Source of the DNA: Oscillospiraceae bacterium | Lineage (GTDB): Bacteria > Bacillota > Clostridia > Oscillospirales > Ruminococcaceae | NCBI GenBank assembly: GCA_015067185.1 | Contig: SVMZ01000018.1 | Span: 1-55,614, forward strand | Length of the DNA stretch: 55,614 bases | Direction of reading: 5' to 3' | Shown: positions 17,002 through 25,810 of the stretch, piece after piece | Numbering within the stretch: position 1 is the first letter of the stretch | Layout: every line of letters begins with the position of its first letter | Notes under the pieces: model-generated | Database searches by the model: none | What the model saw: only the letters and a program-made list of their open reading frames with translations | Told to the model about the DNA's origin: nothing | Made by a program: the position numbers and the translations under genes

Positions 17002-17043
17002 CCTCCTGTATAATGAGTATATCTTCGTACAGGAGGTTTTTTT
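17002..17043 (+). promoter_or_regulatory. Terminator-like hairpin that contains the SD of the VTC gene
   Basis: CCTCCTGTA (17002-17010) pairs perfectly with TACAGGAGG (17028-17036), with a 17-base loop. The right arm includes AGGAGG, the ribosome-binding site for the ATG at 17044, and is followed directly by seven T's (17037-17043). The same stem could therefore act as an intrinsic terminator and hide the SD. A TATAAT at 17009-17014 straddles the left arm and loop but has a poor -35. Confidence 0.65.
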
Positions 17044-17787
17044 ATGGCGTTCCAAACCGTATTCAAACGATACGAATTGAAATATATGCTGACATCCGAG
17101 CAAAAACAGCGTATCCTTGAAGCGATTATTCCACATATGAAGCCTGATCCATACGGCAAAACCACCATTCGCAACCTTTATTTTGATACAGACTCCTATC
17201 TTTTGATTCGGCGCACGATTGAAAAACCTGTCTATCGGGAAAAACTGCGTATTCGCAGTTATTGTAAGGCATATGCCGACAGCACGGTTTTTGTAGAACT
17301 AAAAAAGAAATATAAGCATGTGGTATATAAGCGAAGAATCTCCTTGCCGGAATCCGAAGCGATGAAATGGCTGTCAGCTCAAAAGTACACCGATAATCAC
17401 ACACAAATCGCAAACGAAATTGATTATTTTATGAAACTGTACGGCACACTGCATCCTACGGTATTTCTTTCTTACGAGCGGGAAGCCTATTATGCAAATG
17501 ACAACAGCGGCTTTCGTGTAACCTTTGACGATAATATCCTGTGCAGACAGGAAGATCTGTCTTTGCAATCAGATGCATACGGCACGCCAATATTGCCTCG
17601 AGGCAAAGTGCTGATGGAGCTCAAATGTTCAGGAGGTATTCCGCTTTGGATGGCAAGTGTTTTATCAAAAGAAAAGATATACAAAACGGCGTTTTCCAAA
17701 TACGGAACGGCTTACAGAACGATTATCTTTCCACAAACTCATACAATGAACCCATATAATATGCTGGAGGTAGCTGCAAATGCTTGA
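17044..17787 (+). CDS. VTC domain polyphosphate polymerase-like protein
   Basis: A 247-residue protein of the VTC (PF09359) family within the triphosphate-tunnel superfamily, which in yeast makes polyphosphate from ATP. Basic and acidic tunnel strands can be read in order: KRYELKYML (about 8-16), LYFDTDSYLLIR (about 45-56), KLRIRSY (about 67-73), VFVELKKKY (about 81-90), VVYKRR (about 93-98), SYEREAY (about 141-147) and LMELKC (about 192-197). These are the expected alternating charged residues. AGGAGG lies 7 bases before the ATG, inside a hairpin. The gene overlaps the next by 8 bases. In bacteria this family is regularly paired with DUF4956 and CotH-like or surface proteins, as here. Activity on polyphosphate is inferred, not shown. 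Confidence 0.85.
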   Translation: MAFQTVFKRYELKYMLTSEQKQRILEAIIPHMKPDPYGKTTIRNLYFDTDSYLLIRRTIEKPVYREKLRIRSYCKAYADSTVFVELKKKYKHVVYKRRISLPESEAMKWLSAQKYTDNHTQIANEIDYFMKLYGTLHPTVFLSYEREAYYANDNSGFRVTFDDNILCRQEDLSLQSDAYGTPILPRGKVLMELKCSGGIPLWMASVLSKEKIYKTAFSKYGTAYRTIIFPQTHTMNPYNMLEVAANA

Positions 17788-18475
17788 AAATTTATTTAAA
17801 GGATTATTCGATACAGATTTAGTGACAGTCATCAGCGTGACCGACTTTTTACTATGCCTGACTTTTTCCCTGGTGTTAGGCCTTATTATGGCTTTTACCT
17901 ATATATACCGCACACGCTATACCAAAAGCTTTGTAATTACACTTGCTTTGCTGCCTGCAGTAGTTTGTGTTGTCATTATGCTTGTTAACGGAAACGTCGG
18001 AACAGGCGTTGCAGTGGCAGGTGCTTTCAGTCTTGTCCGTTTCCGCTCTGTTCCCGGTACGGCAAAAGAAATTTGCATCCTGTTTTCAGCAATGGGTACA
18101 GGTCTTATAGCAGGTATGGGTTATCTTGGTTTTGCTGTGCTTTTCACAGTTGTGATGTGCGGTGTGTTCCTGCTTTATAACCGTTTGGATTTTGGCACCC
18201 AAAAGAATGCCGCCACCTTTAAAATCTTTACCATCACCATCCCCGAAGATTTGGATTATACGGGCATCTTCGATGATATTTTTGCTGAGTTTACACTCTC
18301 CCATGACCTTGTGCGTGTTAAGAGCACCAACATGGGCAGTATGTTTAAGCTTACTTACAATATCATTCTTCGTGACGTCACCCGCGAAAAAGAGATGATC
18401 GATCAAATTCGCTGCCGCAACGGGAATCTCGAAATCGTCGTATCTAAACAAGAAACTGCCGGTACAGAATTATAA
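17780..18475 (+). CDS. DUF4956 membrane protein
   Basis: A 231-residue protein with four or so transmembrane helices in the first 140 residues and a soluble C-terminal domain of about 90 residues. The signature VAGAFSLVRFRSVPGTAKE (about 79-97) is characteristic of DUF4956. It overlaps the VTC gene by 8 bases and its GGAGG lies inside that gene, so translation is coupled. The constant pairing with VTC proteins suggests a membrane partner for the polymerase, perhaps for product export or anchoring; this is inference. Confidence 0.85.
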   Translation: MLENLFKGLFDTDLVTVISVTDFLLCLTFSLVLGLIMAFTYIYRTRYTKSFVITLALLPAVVCVVIMLVNGNVGTGVAVAGAFSLVRFRSVPGTAKEICILFSAMGTGLIAGMGYLGFAVLFTVVMCGVFLLYNRLDFGTQKNAATFKIFTITIPEDLDYTGIFDDIFAEFTLSHDLVRVKSTNMGSMFKLTYNIILRDVTREKEMIDQIRCRNGNLEIVVSKQETAGTEL

Positions 18476-18487
18476 CAGGTGATATAT

Positions 18488-20332
18488 ATGAAAAAGTTTT
18501 TATCAATTCTATTCGTTTTCTTGTTTATTCTCAGTTCATTCTCCGGCTGCAGCCTTAAAGATAAAATCGACAGAGAAAACGCAGGCGATAATGCTGCAGT
18601 CAACAGTGAAAAAGACAGCAGCCATTCAACTACTAATGCCGAATCCACAGAGTTTGATTTTTTCGGAACCGATGCGGATATGTTTACCGAAAGAGACAGT
18701 AAAATCGATTATGACGAAGGTAACGCAGTTACTATCAAATTAAATGGAACAACAGCTGTCGCAAGTTCTGACAGCGTTAACATTTCCGGCTCTGAAATTA
18801 CTATTACTGAAGAAGCAACCTATGTTGTTTCGGGTGAACTGACTGACGGTATGCTGATTGTCAATGCCCCCGATACCGCAAAACTTCAGATTGTTTTGAA
18901 CGCTGTAAATATTACAAGCAAAACTTCGGCGGCTCTCTACATTTATAATGCCGATAAGGTGTTTTTAACCCTTGCAGAGGGAACCGTCAACACCCTTGCC
19001 AACGGTGGCAGCTTTACCGCCATTGATGACAACAATATCGATGCGGCTTTGTTTTCAAAACAGGATTTAACTCTCAACGGAACCGGTTCCCTGACAGTTA
19101 TTTCTCCTGCAGGACACGGCATTGTCAGCAAGGATGATTTGGTAATTACAGGCGGAACTTACACTGTTAATTCCGCATCACACGGTCTGGATGCCAACGA
19201 CAGCGTGAGAATCATCAATACCACACTTAACATTGATGCCGGCAAAGACGCCATACACGCTGAAAACACCGATGATCCCTCACTTGGCTTTATCTATATT
19301 GCAGGCGGAACGATCCATGCCGAAGCCGAAAGCGACGGTATCTCGGCAGGGGCTTATTTGCAAATATCCGATGGCACAATCGATCTGCTTGTTGGCGGCG
19401 GCAGCGAAAACGGCATCAAAGCCTCCTCCGGCAACTACGGCGAATTTATGGGCGGCGTTCATGCAGAAATGCGTCCCGGTAAAAATCAGAACCTCACAAC
19501 AACCACCGAAGATACCGTCAGCATGAAAGGCCTGAAAGCCACCGACACGTTGCTGATTTCAGGCGGCAGCATTACTGTAAATTCTGCCGACGATTCTCTG
19601 CACGCAGATGCTTCGGTTGTCATAAACGGCGGAACCTTTGACATTGCATCAGGGGATGATGCCATCCATGCCGAAGAAACCCTGAAAATTACCTCCGGCA
19701 AAATTGATGTCTCGGAATGCTACGAGGGACTTGAAGCCTTGCACATCGATGTTCAGGACGGAGAAATCAATCTCACATCCGATGATGACGGACTCAATGC
19801 TGCAGGAGGAACAGACCAAAGCGGTATTACCGGCGGCCGCGACGGCAAATTCGGAGGCGGTGCTCCCGGTATACCCGGTGGTCACGGCGGAATGTCTGCC
19901 AATTCAAACGGCAGCATTACCATTTCCGGCGGAACACTTTCCATCAACGCTTCCGGTGACGGCATTGATGCCAACGGAACTCTGGAAATTTCCGGCGGCT
20001 GCATAACGGTTACCGGTCCGACGCAAGGCGATACCGCGATCCTTGACTATGACAAAACCGCTGTTATAACCGGCGGAACCTTCATCGGAACCGGATCTGC
20101 AATGATGGCGCAAACTTTCAGCAACTCCCAACAGGGTGTTATTGCGCTGAGTGTTGGCAATCAGGCGGCTAAAACACAAATTTCACTGCAGGATTCAAAG
20201 GGAAACACTATCATCACCCACAGCCCTGCACTCGACTTTGCGGTGGTTATTCTTTCAACACCCGAACTGGTAAAGGGAGAAAAATACACGGTTACAGTCG
20301 GCACGCATTCCGGAGAATTTGCCGCAAGCTGA
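18488..20332 (+). CDS. Surface lipoprotein with repeats, carbohydrate-binding (DUF4353-like)
   Basis: A 614-residue lipoprotein. The signal peptide ends at FSGC with C21 as the lipidated residue, followed by a Ser/Asn/Asp-rich linker. From about residue 80 onward the sequence is a long series of short strand-turn repeats built on GGT/S-hydrophobic-SGDD or DA patterns (for example SGDDAIHAEETL, SADDSLHADASV and NASGDGIDANGTL), which looks like a parallel beta-helix with many Asp residues able to bind Ca2+. This fits the carbohydrate-binding DUF4353 group. A Gly-rich loop near 455-475 interrupts the repeats. AGGTG lies 6-7 bases upstream. It is the last gene of the VTC operon and is followed by a terminator. 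The role is unknown; a surface partner of the VTC product is possible. Confidence 0.8.
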   Translation: MKKFLSILFVFLFILSSFSGCSLKDKIDRENAGDNAAVNSEKDSSHSTTNAESTEFDFFGTDADMFTERDSKIDYDEGNAVTIKLNGTTAVASSDSVNISGSEITITEEATYVVSGELTDGMLIVNAPDTAKLQIVLNAVNITSKTSAALYIYNADKVFLTLAEGTVNTLANGGSFTAIDDNNIDAALFSKQDLTLNGTGSLTVISPAGHGIVSKDDLVITGGTYTVNSASHGLDANDSVRIINTTLNIDAGKDAIHAENTDDPSLGFIYIAGGTIHAEAESDGISAGAYLQISDGTIDLLVGGGSENGIKASSGNYGEFMGGVHAEMRPGKNQNLTTTTEDTVSMKGLKATDTLLISGGSITVNSADDSLHADASVVINGGTFDIASGDDAIHAEETLKITSGKIDVSECYEGLEALHIDVQDGEINLTSDDDGLNAAGGTDQSGITGGRDGKFGGGAPGIPGGHGGMSANSNGSITISGGTLSINASGDGIDANGTLEISGGCITVTGPTQGDTAILDYDKTAVITGGTFIGTGSAMMAQTFSNSQQGVIALSVGNQAAKTQISLQDSKGNTIITHSPALDFAVVILSTPELVKGEKYTVTVGTHSGEFAAS

Positions 20333-20418
20333 CATAGCCCCTGTTTGATCAAAACAGAAAGCACTAAAACAAAAGCAGCACAACATTCTCTATACTCACT
20401 GCATGGCTTTCACCATAA

Positions 20419-20460
20419 AACAACGGAGAGGAAAACTCCTCTCCGTTGTTCCTGTTTTTT
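20419..20460 (+). terminator. Terminator of the VTC operon
   Basis: A 14-bp perfect stem (20419-20432 with 20437-20450), an AAAC loop, then CCTG and six T's. Confidence 0.9.
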
Positions 20461-20623
20461 ATCGGCAATACCGTCCTGCCTGCTGCGCAGAGCTTTCTGC
20501 AAACTCCTCTTTCTGCAGAGAGATATCATCCAAAAGCCAACATACATTTCCCTTGTCATTGATCCCTTTTTTCTCACAGTCATATTCATATGGAAATACC
20601 TGATGTCTTTCTTCTGTGAACAT
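20459..20623 (-). CDS. Possible 54-residue ORF or gene remnant
   Basis: A minus-strand frame from the ATG at 20623 encodes 54 residues rich in Glu, Cys and aromatic residues (MFTEERHQVF at the start, SSAQQAGRYCR at the end). The frame is open for another 19 codons upstream without a start. There is no clear SD. The composition looks coding, so this may be the 3' remnant of a decayed gene. I do not recognise it. Confidence 0.25.
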   Translation of the reverse strand: MFTEERHQVFPYEYDCEKKGINDKGNVCWLLDDISLQKEEFAESSAQQAGRYCR

Positions 20624-20735
20624 AAGTTTTCCGCTTTCACTAATACTGCAATAACTGTGGAAATATTGTTCTATTGAGAGTTACTTACCTTAGCAGCATA
20701 ATAGCTGTTTAGTTTACAACATATATTACAGAGCG

Positions 20736-20773
20736 AAAGAGCGGGAATATAACCCGCTCTTTTTGTTATTTTT
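20736..20773 (+). terminator. Orphan plus-strand terminator
   Basis: A 10-bp stem (20736-20745 with 20753-20762), a 7-base loop, then a T-rich tail. No plus-strand gene precedes it after the operon terminator at 20419, so it could end an unannotated small RNA. Confidence 0.6.
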
Positions 20774-20801
20774 GATGCGTATACTAGATCAATACAAGAA
20801 G

Positions 20802-20864
20802 TCAAGCTGTTTTAACAACTTTCAAAGATCTTTGATACAACACCACAAGTTTCAATTTTTTCAT
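20802..20864 (-). CDS. Possible 20-residue leader-type peptide
   Basis: AGGAG lies 7 bases before an ATG at 20864; the 20 codons read MKKLKLVVLY and then a basic tail. It may be a microprotein, the truncated start of a lost gene, or chance. It lies beyond the terminator of the GGGtGRT operon. Confidence 0.2.
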   Translation of the reverse strand: MKKLKLVVLYQRSLKVVKTA

Positions 20865-20884
20865 CTTTTTTCTCCTAAAATAAA

Positions 20885-20926
20885 TTAGACACATCATGAG
20901 GGAAAACCCTGAAATGATGTGTCTAA
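20885..20926. terminator. Stem-loop terminator after the GGGtGRT operon
   Basis: A 13-bp perfect outer stem (20885-20897 with 20914-20926) encloses an inner AGGG/CCCT stem. On the minus strand it is followed by an AT-rich TTTATTTT tract. Confidence 0.75.
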
Positions 20927-21035
20927 CCCTTTTTGTTTAAAAGATGTTTTTAAGATGATTCTTTCTTGATTACAACTTAATAAAAAGATATGATAAGTTC
21001 TTAAAAAGTCAGCAAAATCAAGGATAAATCACATC

Positions 21036-22034
21036 TTATTTTGCAGCTTCAGCAACAGCAACAGCACAAGCAACGGTCATACCAACCATGGGGTTGTTAC
21101 CGGCACCCATAAGTCCCATCATCTCAACGTGAGCGGGAACGGAGGAGGAGCCTGCGAACTGAGCGTCAGAGTGCATACGTCCCATGGAGTCGGTGAGACC
21201 ATAGGAAGCAGGACCTGCAGCTACGTTATCGGGATGGAGAGTACGTCCGGTGCCGCCGCCGGAAGCAACGGAGAAGTACTTAACATCGTTCTCAGTAGCC
21301 CACTTCTTGTAGGTGCCGGCTACGAGGTGCTGGAAGCGGGTGGGGTTGGTGGAGTTACCAGTGATGGAAACTTCAACATTCTCATGCTTCATGATAGCAA
21401 CACCTTCGAGAACGTCGTTGGCGCCGTAGCACTTAACCTTGGAGCGGTCGCCATCGGAGAATTTCTTCTCTCTTACGATGGTGAGCTCGCCGGTGGAGAA
21501 ATCGTAATCAGTCTCAACATAGGTAAAGCCGTTGATACGGGAGATGATGTATGCAGCATCTTTACCAAGACCGTTGAGGATGACGCGGAGGGGCTCTTTA
21601 CGTGCCTTGTTGGCGGTGCGTGCAATACCGATAGCGCCTTCAGCAGCAGCAAAGGACTCGTGACCTGCCAGGAAGCAGAAGCACTTGGTCTCTTCGCGGA
21701 GAAGCATTGCGCCCAGGTTGCCGTGACCAAGACCAACAGCGCGCTGCTCAGCAACAGAACCGGGTACGCAGAAAGCCTGCAGACCGATACCGATTGCCTC
21801 AGCAGCCTCAGAGGCGTTGGTGATGCCCTTCTTAAGAGCGATCGCTGTTCCGAGAGTGTAAGCCCAAACCGCATTTTCAAATGCGATCGGCTGAACGCCT
21901 TTAACAATGGCGTCAACATCGATACCCTTGGAGAGGCAGAGCTCACGGGCATCTTCTATGGTAGCAAAACCATATTCTTTAAGACACGCATCAACTTTAA
22001 CGGCGCGTCTTTCTTTTCCTTCATAGTTAGCCAT
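21036..22034 (-). CDS. GGGtGRT protein
   Basis: A 332-residue protein of the family named after its motif, here GGGTGRT at residues 249-255. It is otherwise globular and cytoplasmic, with no signal peptide or membrane helix. Gly-rich loops occur at GLGHGNLGAM (about 91-100) and near the C-terminus (MGAGNNPMVGM). Cysteines at positions 17, 33, 89, 108 and 110 could matter, given the partner. The function is unknown. It is co-directional with, and 68 bases downstream of, an iron-sulfur scaffold-like gene; this pairing is a recurrent feature of the family. AAAGGA lies 8 bases before the ATG. Strong biosynthetic-type codon usage suggests good expression. Confidence 0.88.
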   Translation of the reverse strand: MANYEGKERRAVKVDACLKEYGFATIEDARELCLSKGIDVDAIVKGVQPIAFENAVWAYTLGTAIALKKGITNASEAAEAIGIGLQAFCVPGSVAEQRAVGLGHGNLGAMLLREETKCFCFLAGHESFAAAEGAIGIARTANKARKEPLRVILNGLGKDAAYIISRINGFTYVETDYDFSTGELTIVREKKFSDGDRSKVKCYGANDVLEGVAIMKHENVEVSITGNSTNPTRFQHLVAGTYKKWATENDVKYFSVASGGGTGRTLHPDNVAAGPASYGLTDSMGRMHSDAQFAGSSSVPAHVEMMGLMGAGNNPMVGMTVACAVAVAEAAK

Positions 22035-22102
22035 AATTTCTATCCTTTCACAAAATTTAAGGATTAAACCCGTTTTACCAAACAGTTGCGTTCACCCGGG
22101 AA

Positions 22103-22795
22103 TTACTCTTCGCGGGGATCAACATATTTGGCGGCGTTGTCATAACGGCCGTAAGTTCCGGTGTTCTTTTTGAGAGCGGTGTCAGCGTCAGCGCCGTGAC
22201 GGATATCTTCCATCATCTTGCCAAGCTTTACAAACTGGTAGCCGATAACTTCGTTGTTCTCATCGAGAGCGATGGAAGTAACATAACCTTCAGCCATCTC
22301 GAGGTAACGAACGCCCTTAGCGGAGGTGCTGAACATGGTTCCGACCTGGGAGCGGAGGCCCTTGCCGAGATCTTCCAGTCCTGCGCCGATGGGAAGACCA
22401 TCTTCGGAGAAAGCGGTCTGGCTGCGGCCGTAAACGATCTGGAGGAACAGTTCGCGCATAGCTACGTTGATAGCGTCACAAACAAGGTCTGTGTTGAGGG
22501 CTTCGAGGATGGTCTTGCCGGGGAGAATCTCAGCTGCCATAGCGGCGGAGTGAGTCATACCGGAGCATCCGAGAGTCTCAACAAGAGCTTCTTCGATGAT
22601 ACCGTTTTTAACATTGAGTGTGAGTTTGCAGGTGCCCTGCTGCGGAGCGCACCAGCCTATACCGTGGGTAAGACCGGAGATATCACTGATCTCTTTTGCT
22701 TTAACCCATCTTCCCTCCTCAGGGATCGGTGCCGGACCGTGGTTCGGACCTTTGGCTATCGGGCACATTCTCTCAACTTCATGAGAATAATTCAT
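22103..22795 (-). CDS. NifU/IscU-like iron-sulfur cluster assembly scaffold
   Basis: A 230-residue protein related to the U-type Fe-S scaffold fold. Cysteines at 11, 49, 56, 77 and 96 include the likely ligand positions, notably LVETLGCSGM (about 71-80) followed by SAAMAAEILPGKT, which parallels the GCAIS...ALMTE region of NifU/IscU. The N-terminal 40 residues and the C-terminal 100 residues are extensions specific to this GGGtGRT-associated group. AAGGAG lies 7 bases before the ATG at 22795; two further in-frame ATGs upstream have no SD. It is the first gene of the operon and diverges from secA. The likely role is building or holding an Fe-S cluster for the GGGtGRT protein; this is inference. 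Confidence 0.82.
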   Translation of the reverse strand: MNYSHEVERMCPIAKGPNHGPAPIPEEGRWVKAKEISDISGLTHGIGWCAPQQGTCKLTLNVKNGIIEEALVETLGCSGMTHSAAMAAEILPGKTILEALNTDLVCDAINVAMRELFLQIVYGRSQTAFSEDGLPIGAGLEDLGKGLRSQVGTMFSTSAKGVRYLEMAEGYVTSIALDENNEVIGYQFVKLGKMMEDIRHGADADTALKKNTGTYGRYDNAAKYVDPREE

Positions 22796-22826
22796 ATGGG
22801 TACTCCTTTCAAACATACTGATATAT

Positions 22827-22855
22827 ATTTTAATACAAACGGAAGAATTTATCAA
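22827..22855 (-). promoter_or_regulatory. Promoter for the scaffold-GGGtGRT operon
   Basis: Read on the minus strand: TTGATA (22850-22855), 17-base spacer, TAAAAT (22827-22832), about 30 bases before the start. Confidence 0.7.
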
Positions 22856-22936
22856 GAAGTCCTTTGTTAAATGTTTGCGAGTTTTTAAAATTTATATTAT
22901 TGTCAGAAAATGTTTAATTTTGAAAACGTGAATTGT

Positions 22937-22965
22937 TTGACTTTTACAAGCGTGTATTGTACAAT
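22937..22965 (+). promoter_or_regulatory. Sigma-A promoter for secA
   Basis: TTGACT (22937-22942), 17-base spacer, TACAAT (22960-22965). The leader is about 85 bases. Confidence 0.8.
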
Positions 22966-23057
22966 ATTATATTATGGGATAATTCTGGAATAATATCAGC
23001 GAAAACAGCACTCCAAACGCCGTTTTTGCAGACATATATTTGGAGGTATACACTTAG

Positions 23058-25784
23058 ATGAACCTGTTTACAAAAATTTTCGGGACATACTCCTCCCGTG
23101 AAATGAAAAACATTAAGCCTATTATGCAGAAAGTGCTGGATTTGGAACCAACCTACGCTAAACTCAGTGATGCTGAACTTGCCGGTATGACTGCCAAATT
23201 CAAAGAGCGTCTGGCAGGCGGTGCTACATTGGATGATATTCTTCCCGATGCTTTTGCTGTCAGCCGGGAAGCAGCTTGGCGTATTCTGGGACAAAAACCA
23301 TACCCTGTCCAGATTATCGGCGGAATTGTTCTGCATCAGGGACGCATCTCCGAAATGAAGACCGGTGAAGGTAAAACCCTGGTTGCAACCATGCCGGCCT
23401 ATCTCAATGCACTTGCCGGTAAAGGAGTTCATGTTGTTACCGTCAACGATTATCTTGCCAAGCGTGACTCCGAGTGGATGGGCAAAATTTACCGTTTCCT
23501 CGGTCTCTCGGTTGGTTTGATTGTTCACGGTCTGACCAAAGATGAGCGCAGAGAGGCTTACAACTGCGATATTACCTACGGAACCAACAATGAGTTCGGT
23601 TTCGATTATCTGCGCGACAACATGGTCATCTATAAAAACCAAAAGGTGCAGCGCGGATTCAATTTTGCCATTGTTGACGAGGTGGACTCCATTCTGATTG
23701 ATGAGGCAAGAACACCGCTTATCATCTCAGGGCAGGGAGATAAGTCCACCGAACTTTACGGTTTGGCGGATAAGCTTGCCAAGACCCTGAAAATGGTCAA
23801 GGTGCGCGAGCGGGATGACAAGGAAAGCATAGAGGAAATCGATGGCGATTATATCGTTGATGAAAAAGCACGCACAGCTACACTCACCCCCTCCGGTGTC
23901 AGAAAGGCAGAACAGTTCTTCCATATAGACAACCTGAATGATTCCGAAAACATTACCATTGCCCACCACATCAATCAGGCCATCAAGGCCCGCGGTATTA
24001 TGACCCGCGATATCGACTATGTGGTCAAGGATGGCGAAGTCATTATTGTTGACGAATTTACCGGCCGTCTCATGCTGGGCCGCCGCTATAACGAGGGTCT
24101 GCATCAGGCAATTGAGGCAAAGGAAAATGTAAAAGTAGAACGTGAATCCAAAACCCTGGCTACCATCACCTTCCAGAACTATTTCCGCATGTACAGCAAG
24201 CTTTCCGGTATGACAGGTACTGCTATGACGGAGGAGGAAGAGTTCCGGCAGATTTACAATCTGGATGTCATTGAAATTCCCACCAATAAACCGGTAATCA
24301 GAGTAGACCATCCCGACACAGTCTATAAAACGGAAATGGGCAAGTTTTCCGCTGTCATTGATCAGATTGTGGAATGTCATCAGAAGGGACAGCCGGTACT
24401 GGTTGGTACCATCTCCATAGAAAAATCCGAGCTGCTTTCCGCTCTGCTGAAAAAACGCGGTGTAAAGCATGAAGTGCTCAACGCCAAATATCACGAAAAG
24501 GAAGCGGAGATTGTTGCACAGGCAGGTAAACCAGGAGCGGTTACCATTGCCACCAACATGGCAGGACGAGGAACGGATATTGTGCTCGGCGGTAACGCGG
24601 AGTTTATGGCCAAGGCACAAATGCGCCGCGAAGAGTTTACCGAAGAGATCATCAATGAAGCGGTAGGACATGCAGATACCGATGACGAAGAGATTCTTGC
24701 AGCGCGTAAACGCTTTACCGAATTGTTGGCAGAATATAAAGCGCAGAACGATCCGCTGGCCGAGCAGGCCAAGGCGGCAGGCGGACTTTTTATTATCGGT
24801 ACCGAAAGACACGAATCCCGCCGTATCGATAACCAGCTTCGCGGCCGTTCCGGACGTCAGGGAGATCCCGGTGCTTCCCGATTCTATATCTCACTTGAGG
24901 ATGATTTGATGCGCCTGTTCGGCGGTGAACGTCTGCAGGGGTTGATGAATACCATCGGTGTGGATGAGAACATGCCCATTGAGAACAAGATGCTCACCAA
25001 TGTGATTGAGAGCTCTCAGAACAAGGTGGAGGGACGCAACTTTGGAATCCGAAAGAATGTACTTCAGTTTGACGATGTTATGAACCGTCAGCGTGAGATC
25101 ATCTATGGTCAGCGCGGCAAGGTACTGGACGGTGAAAGCCTGAAAGATAGTATTTCCGGTATGATCGATGAACTGGTGGATGCGACGGTTGCTGCCTATC
25201 TTACCGATGGAAGTGAAAAAGAGGACTGGAACGTCGCCGGACTGCACGATTATTTCTTTGGCTGGCTGTTTACCGAAGAGGATACGGCTTTTACAGCTGA
25301 AAAACTGATGACCATGTCCCGGGATGAAATAGCAGAAAAAGTGAAGCGTTTTGCTCACGAGAAGTATGCGCTGCGGGAAGAAGAACTAGGTGAGAGCATC
25401 ATCCGTGAAGCAGAACGTGTTATTCTGCTTAAGAATGTGGATATGCTGTGGATGGATCACATCGATGCTATGGATGAACTCAAACGGGGCATTCACCTGC
25501 GTTCCTATGCTCAGAAGGATCCTGTTGTTGAGTACCGTATCGAAGGCTTTGATATGTTCGATCATATGGTGGCCTCCATACGCGAGCAGACAGTCAAGAT
25601 GATGTTCACCGTAAAAATCCGCACTGAAAGTGAACCCCAACGCGAACAGGTGGCAAAGCCGGTGGAACCGGCCGGTGATACCGTTAAAGAGCCTGTCAGA
25701 AAGACAGGCAAGGTGGGACGCAACGATCCCTGTCCCTGCGGCAGCGGAAAGAAATACAAAAAGTGCTGCGGAGCTAATCTCTGA
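23058..25784 (+). CDS. secA: Preprotein translocase ATPase SecA
   Basis: The motor that pushes preproteins through SecYEG. At 908 residues it is full length. Walker A is MKTGEGKT (100-107), the DEAD-type box DEVD (207-210), followed by [15 protein letters not shown]2 carries [10 protein letters not shown] and [13 protein letters not shown]. The C-terminal zinc-binding tail has the CxC...CC ligands ([10 protein letters not shown] then KKCC), used for SecB or membrane contact. GGAGG lies 11 bases before the ATG, and an 85-base leader separates it from its promoter. It heads the run of genes to 31447, although the short gap to thpR suggests at least partial co-transcription. Confidence 0.97.
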   Translation: MNLFTKIFGTYSSREMKNIKPIMQKVLDLEPTYAKLSDAELAGMTAKFKERLAGGATLDDILPDAFAVSREAAWRILGQKPYPVQIIGGIVLHQGRISEMKTGEGKTLVATMPAYLNALAGKGVHVVTVNDYLAKRDSEWMGKIYRFLGLSVGLIVHGLTKDERREAYNCDITYGTNNEFGFDYLRDNMVIYKNQKVQRGFNFAIVDEVDSILIDEARTPLIISGQGDKSTELYGLADKLAKTLKMVKVRERDDKESIEEIDGDYIVDEKARTATLTPSGVRKAEQFFHIDNLNDSENITIAHHINQAIKARGIMTRDIDYVVKDGEVIIVDEFTGRLMLGRRYNEGLHQAIEAKENVKVERESKTLATITFQNYFRMYSKLSGMTGTAMTEEEEFRQIYNLDVIEIPTNKPVIRVDHPDTVYKTEMGKFSAVIDQIVECHQKGQPVLVGTISIEKSELLSALLKKRGVKHEVLNAKYHEKEAEIVAQAGKPGAVTIATNMAGRGTDIVLGGNAEFMAKAQMRREEFTEEIINEAVGHADTDDEEILAARKRFTELLAEYKAQNDPLAEQAKAAGGLFIIGTERHESRRIDNQLRGRSGRQGDPGASRFYISLEDDLMRLFGGERLQGLMNTIGVDENMPIENKMLTNVIESSQNKVEGRNFGIRKNVLQFDDVMNRQREIIYGQRGKVLDGESLKDSISGMIDELVDATVAAYLTDGSEKEDWNVAGLHDYFFGWLFTEEDTAFTAEKLMTMSRDEIAEKVKRFAHEKYALREEELGESIIREAERVILLKNVDMLWMDHIDAMDELKRGIHLRSYAQKDPVVEYRIEGFDMFDHMVASIREQTVKMMFTVKIRTESEPQREQVAKPVEPAGDTVKEPVRKTGKVGRNDPCPCGSGKKYKKCCGANL

Positions 25785-25810
25785 TAAAAAGTACGCCGGG
25801 AGTGCGGAAG

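Larger units (their letters stand above)
20624..21035. other. Non-coding stretch with two stem-loops and a mini-ORF
   Basis: No normal gene is visible here. It holds a plus-strand terminator (20736-20773), a 20-codon minus-strand frame with a good SD (20802-20864) and a long stem-loop (20885-20926) below the GGGtGRT gene. The rest is AT-rich and shows no recognised RNA family. Confidence 0.5.

Noticed and set aside
17009..17014. Promoter TATAAT inside the VTC leader
   Set aside because: No acceptable -35 is found at 16-18 bases, and the hexamer straddles the hairpin arm, which explains the sequence.
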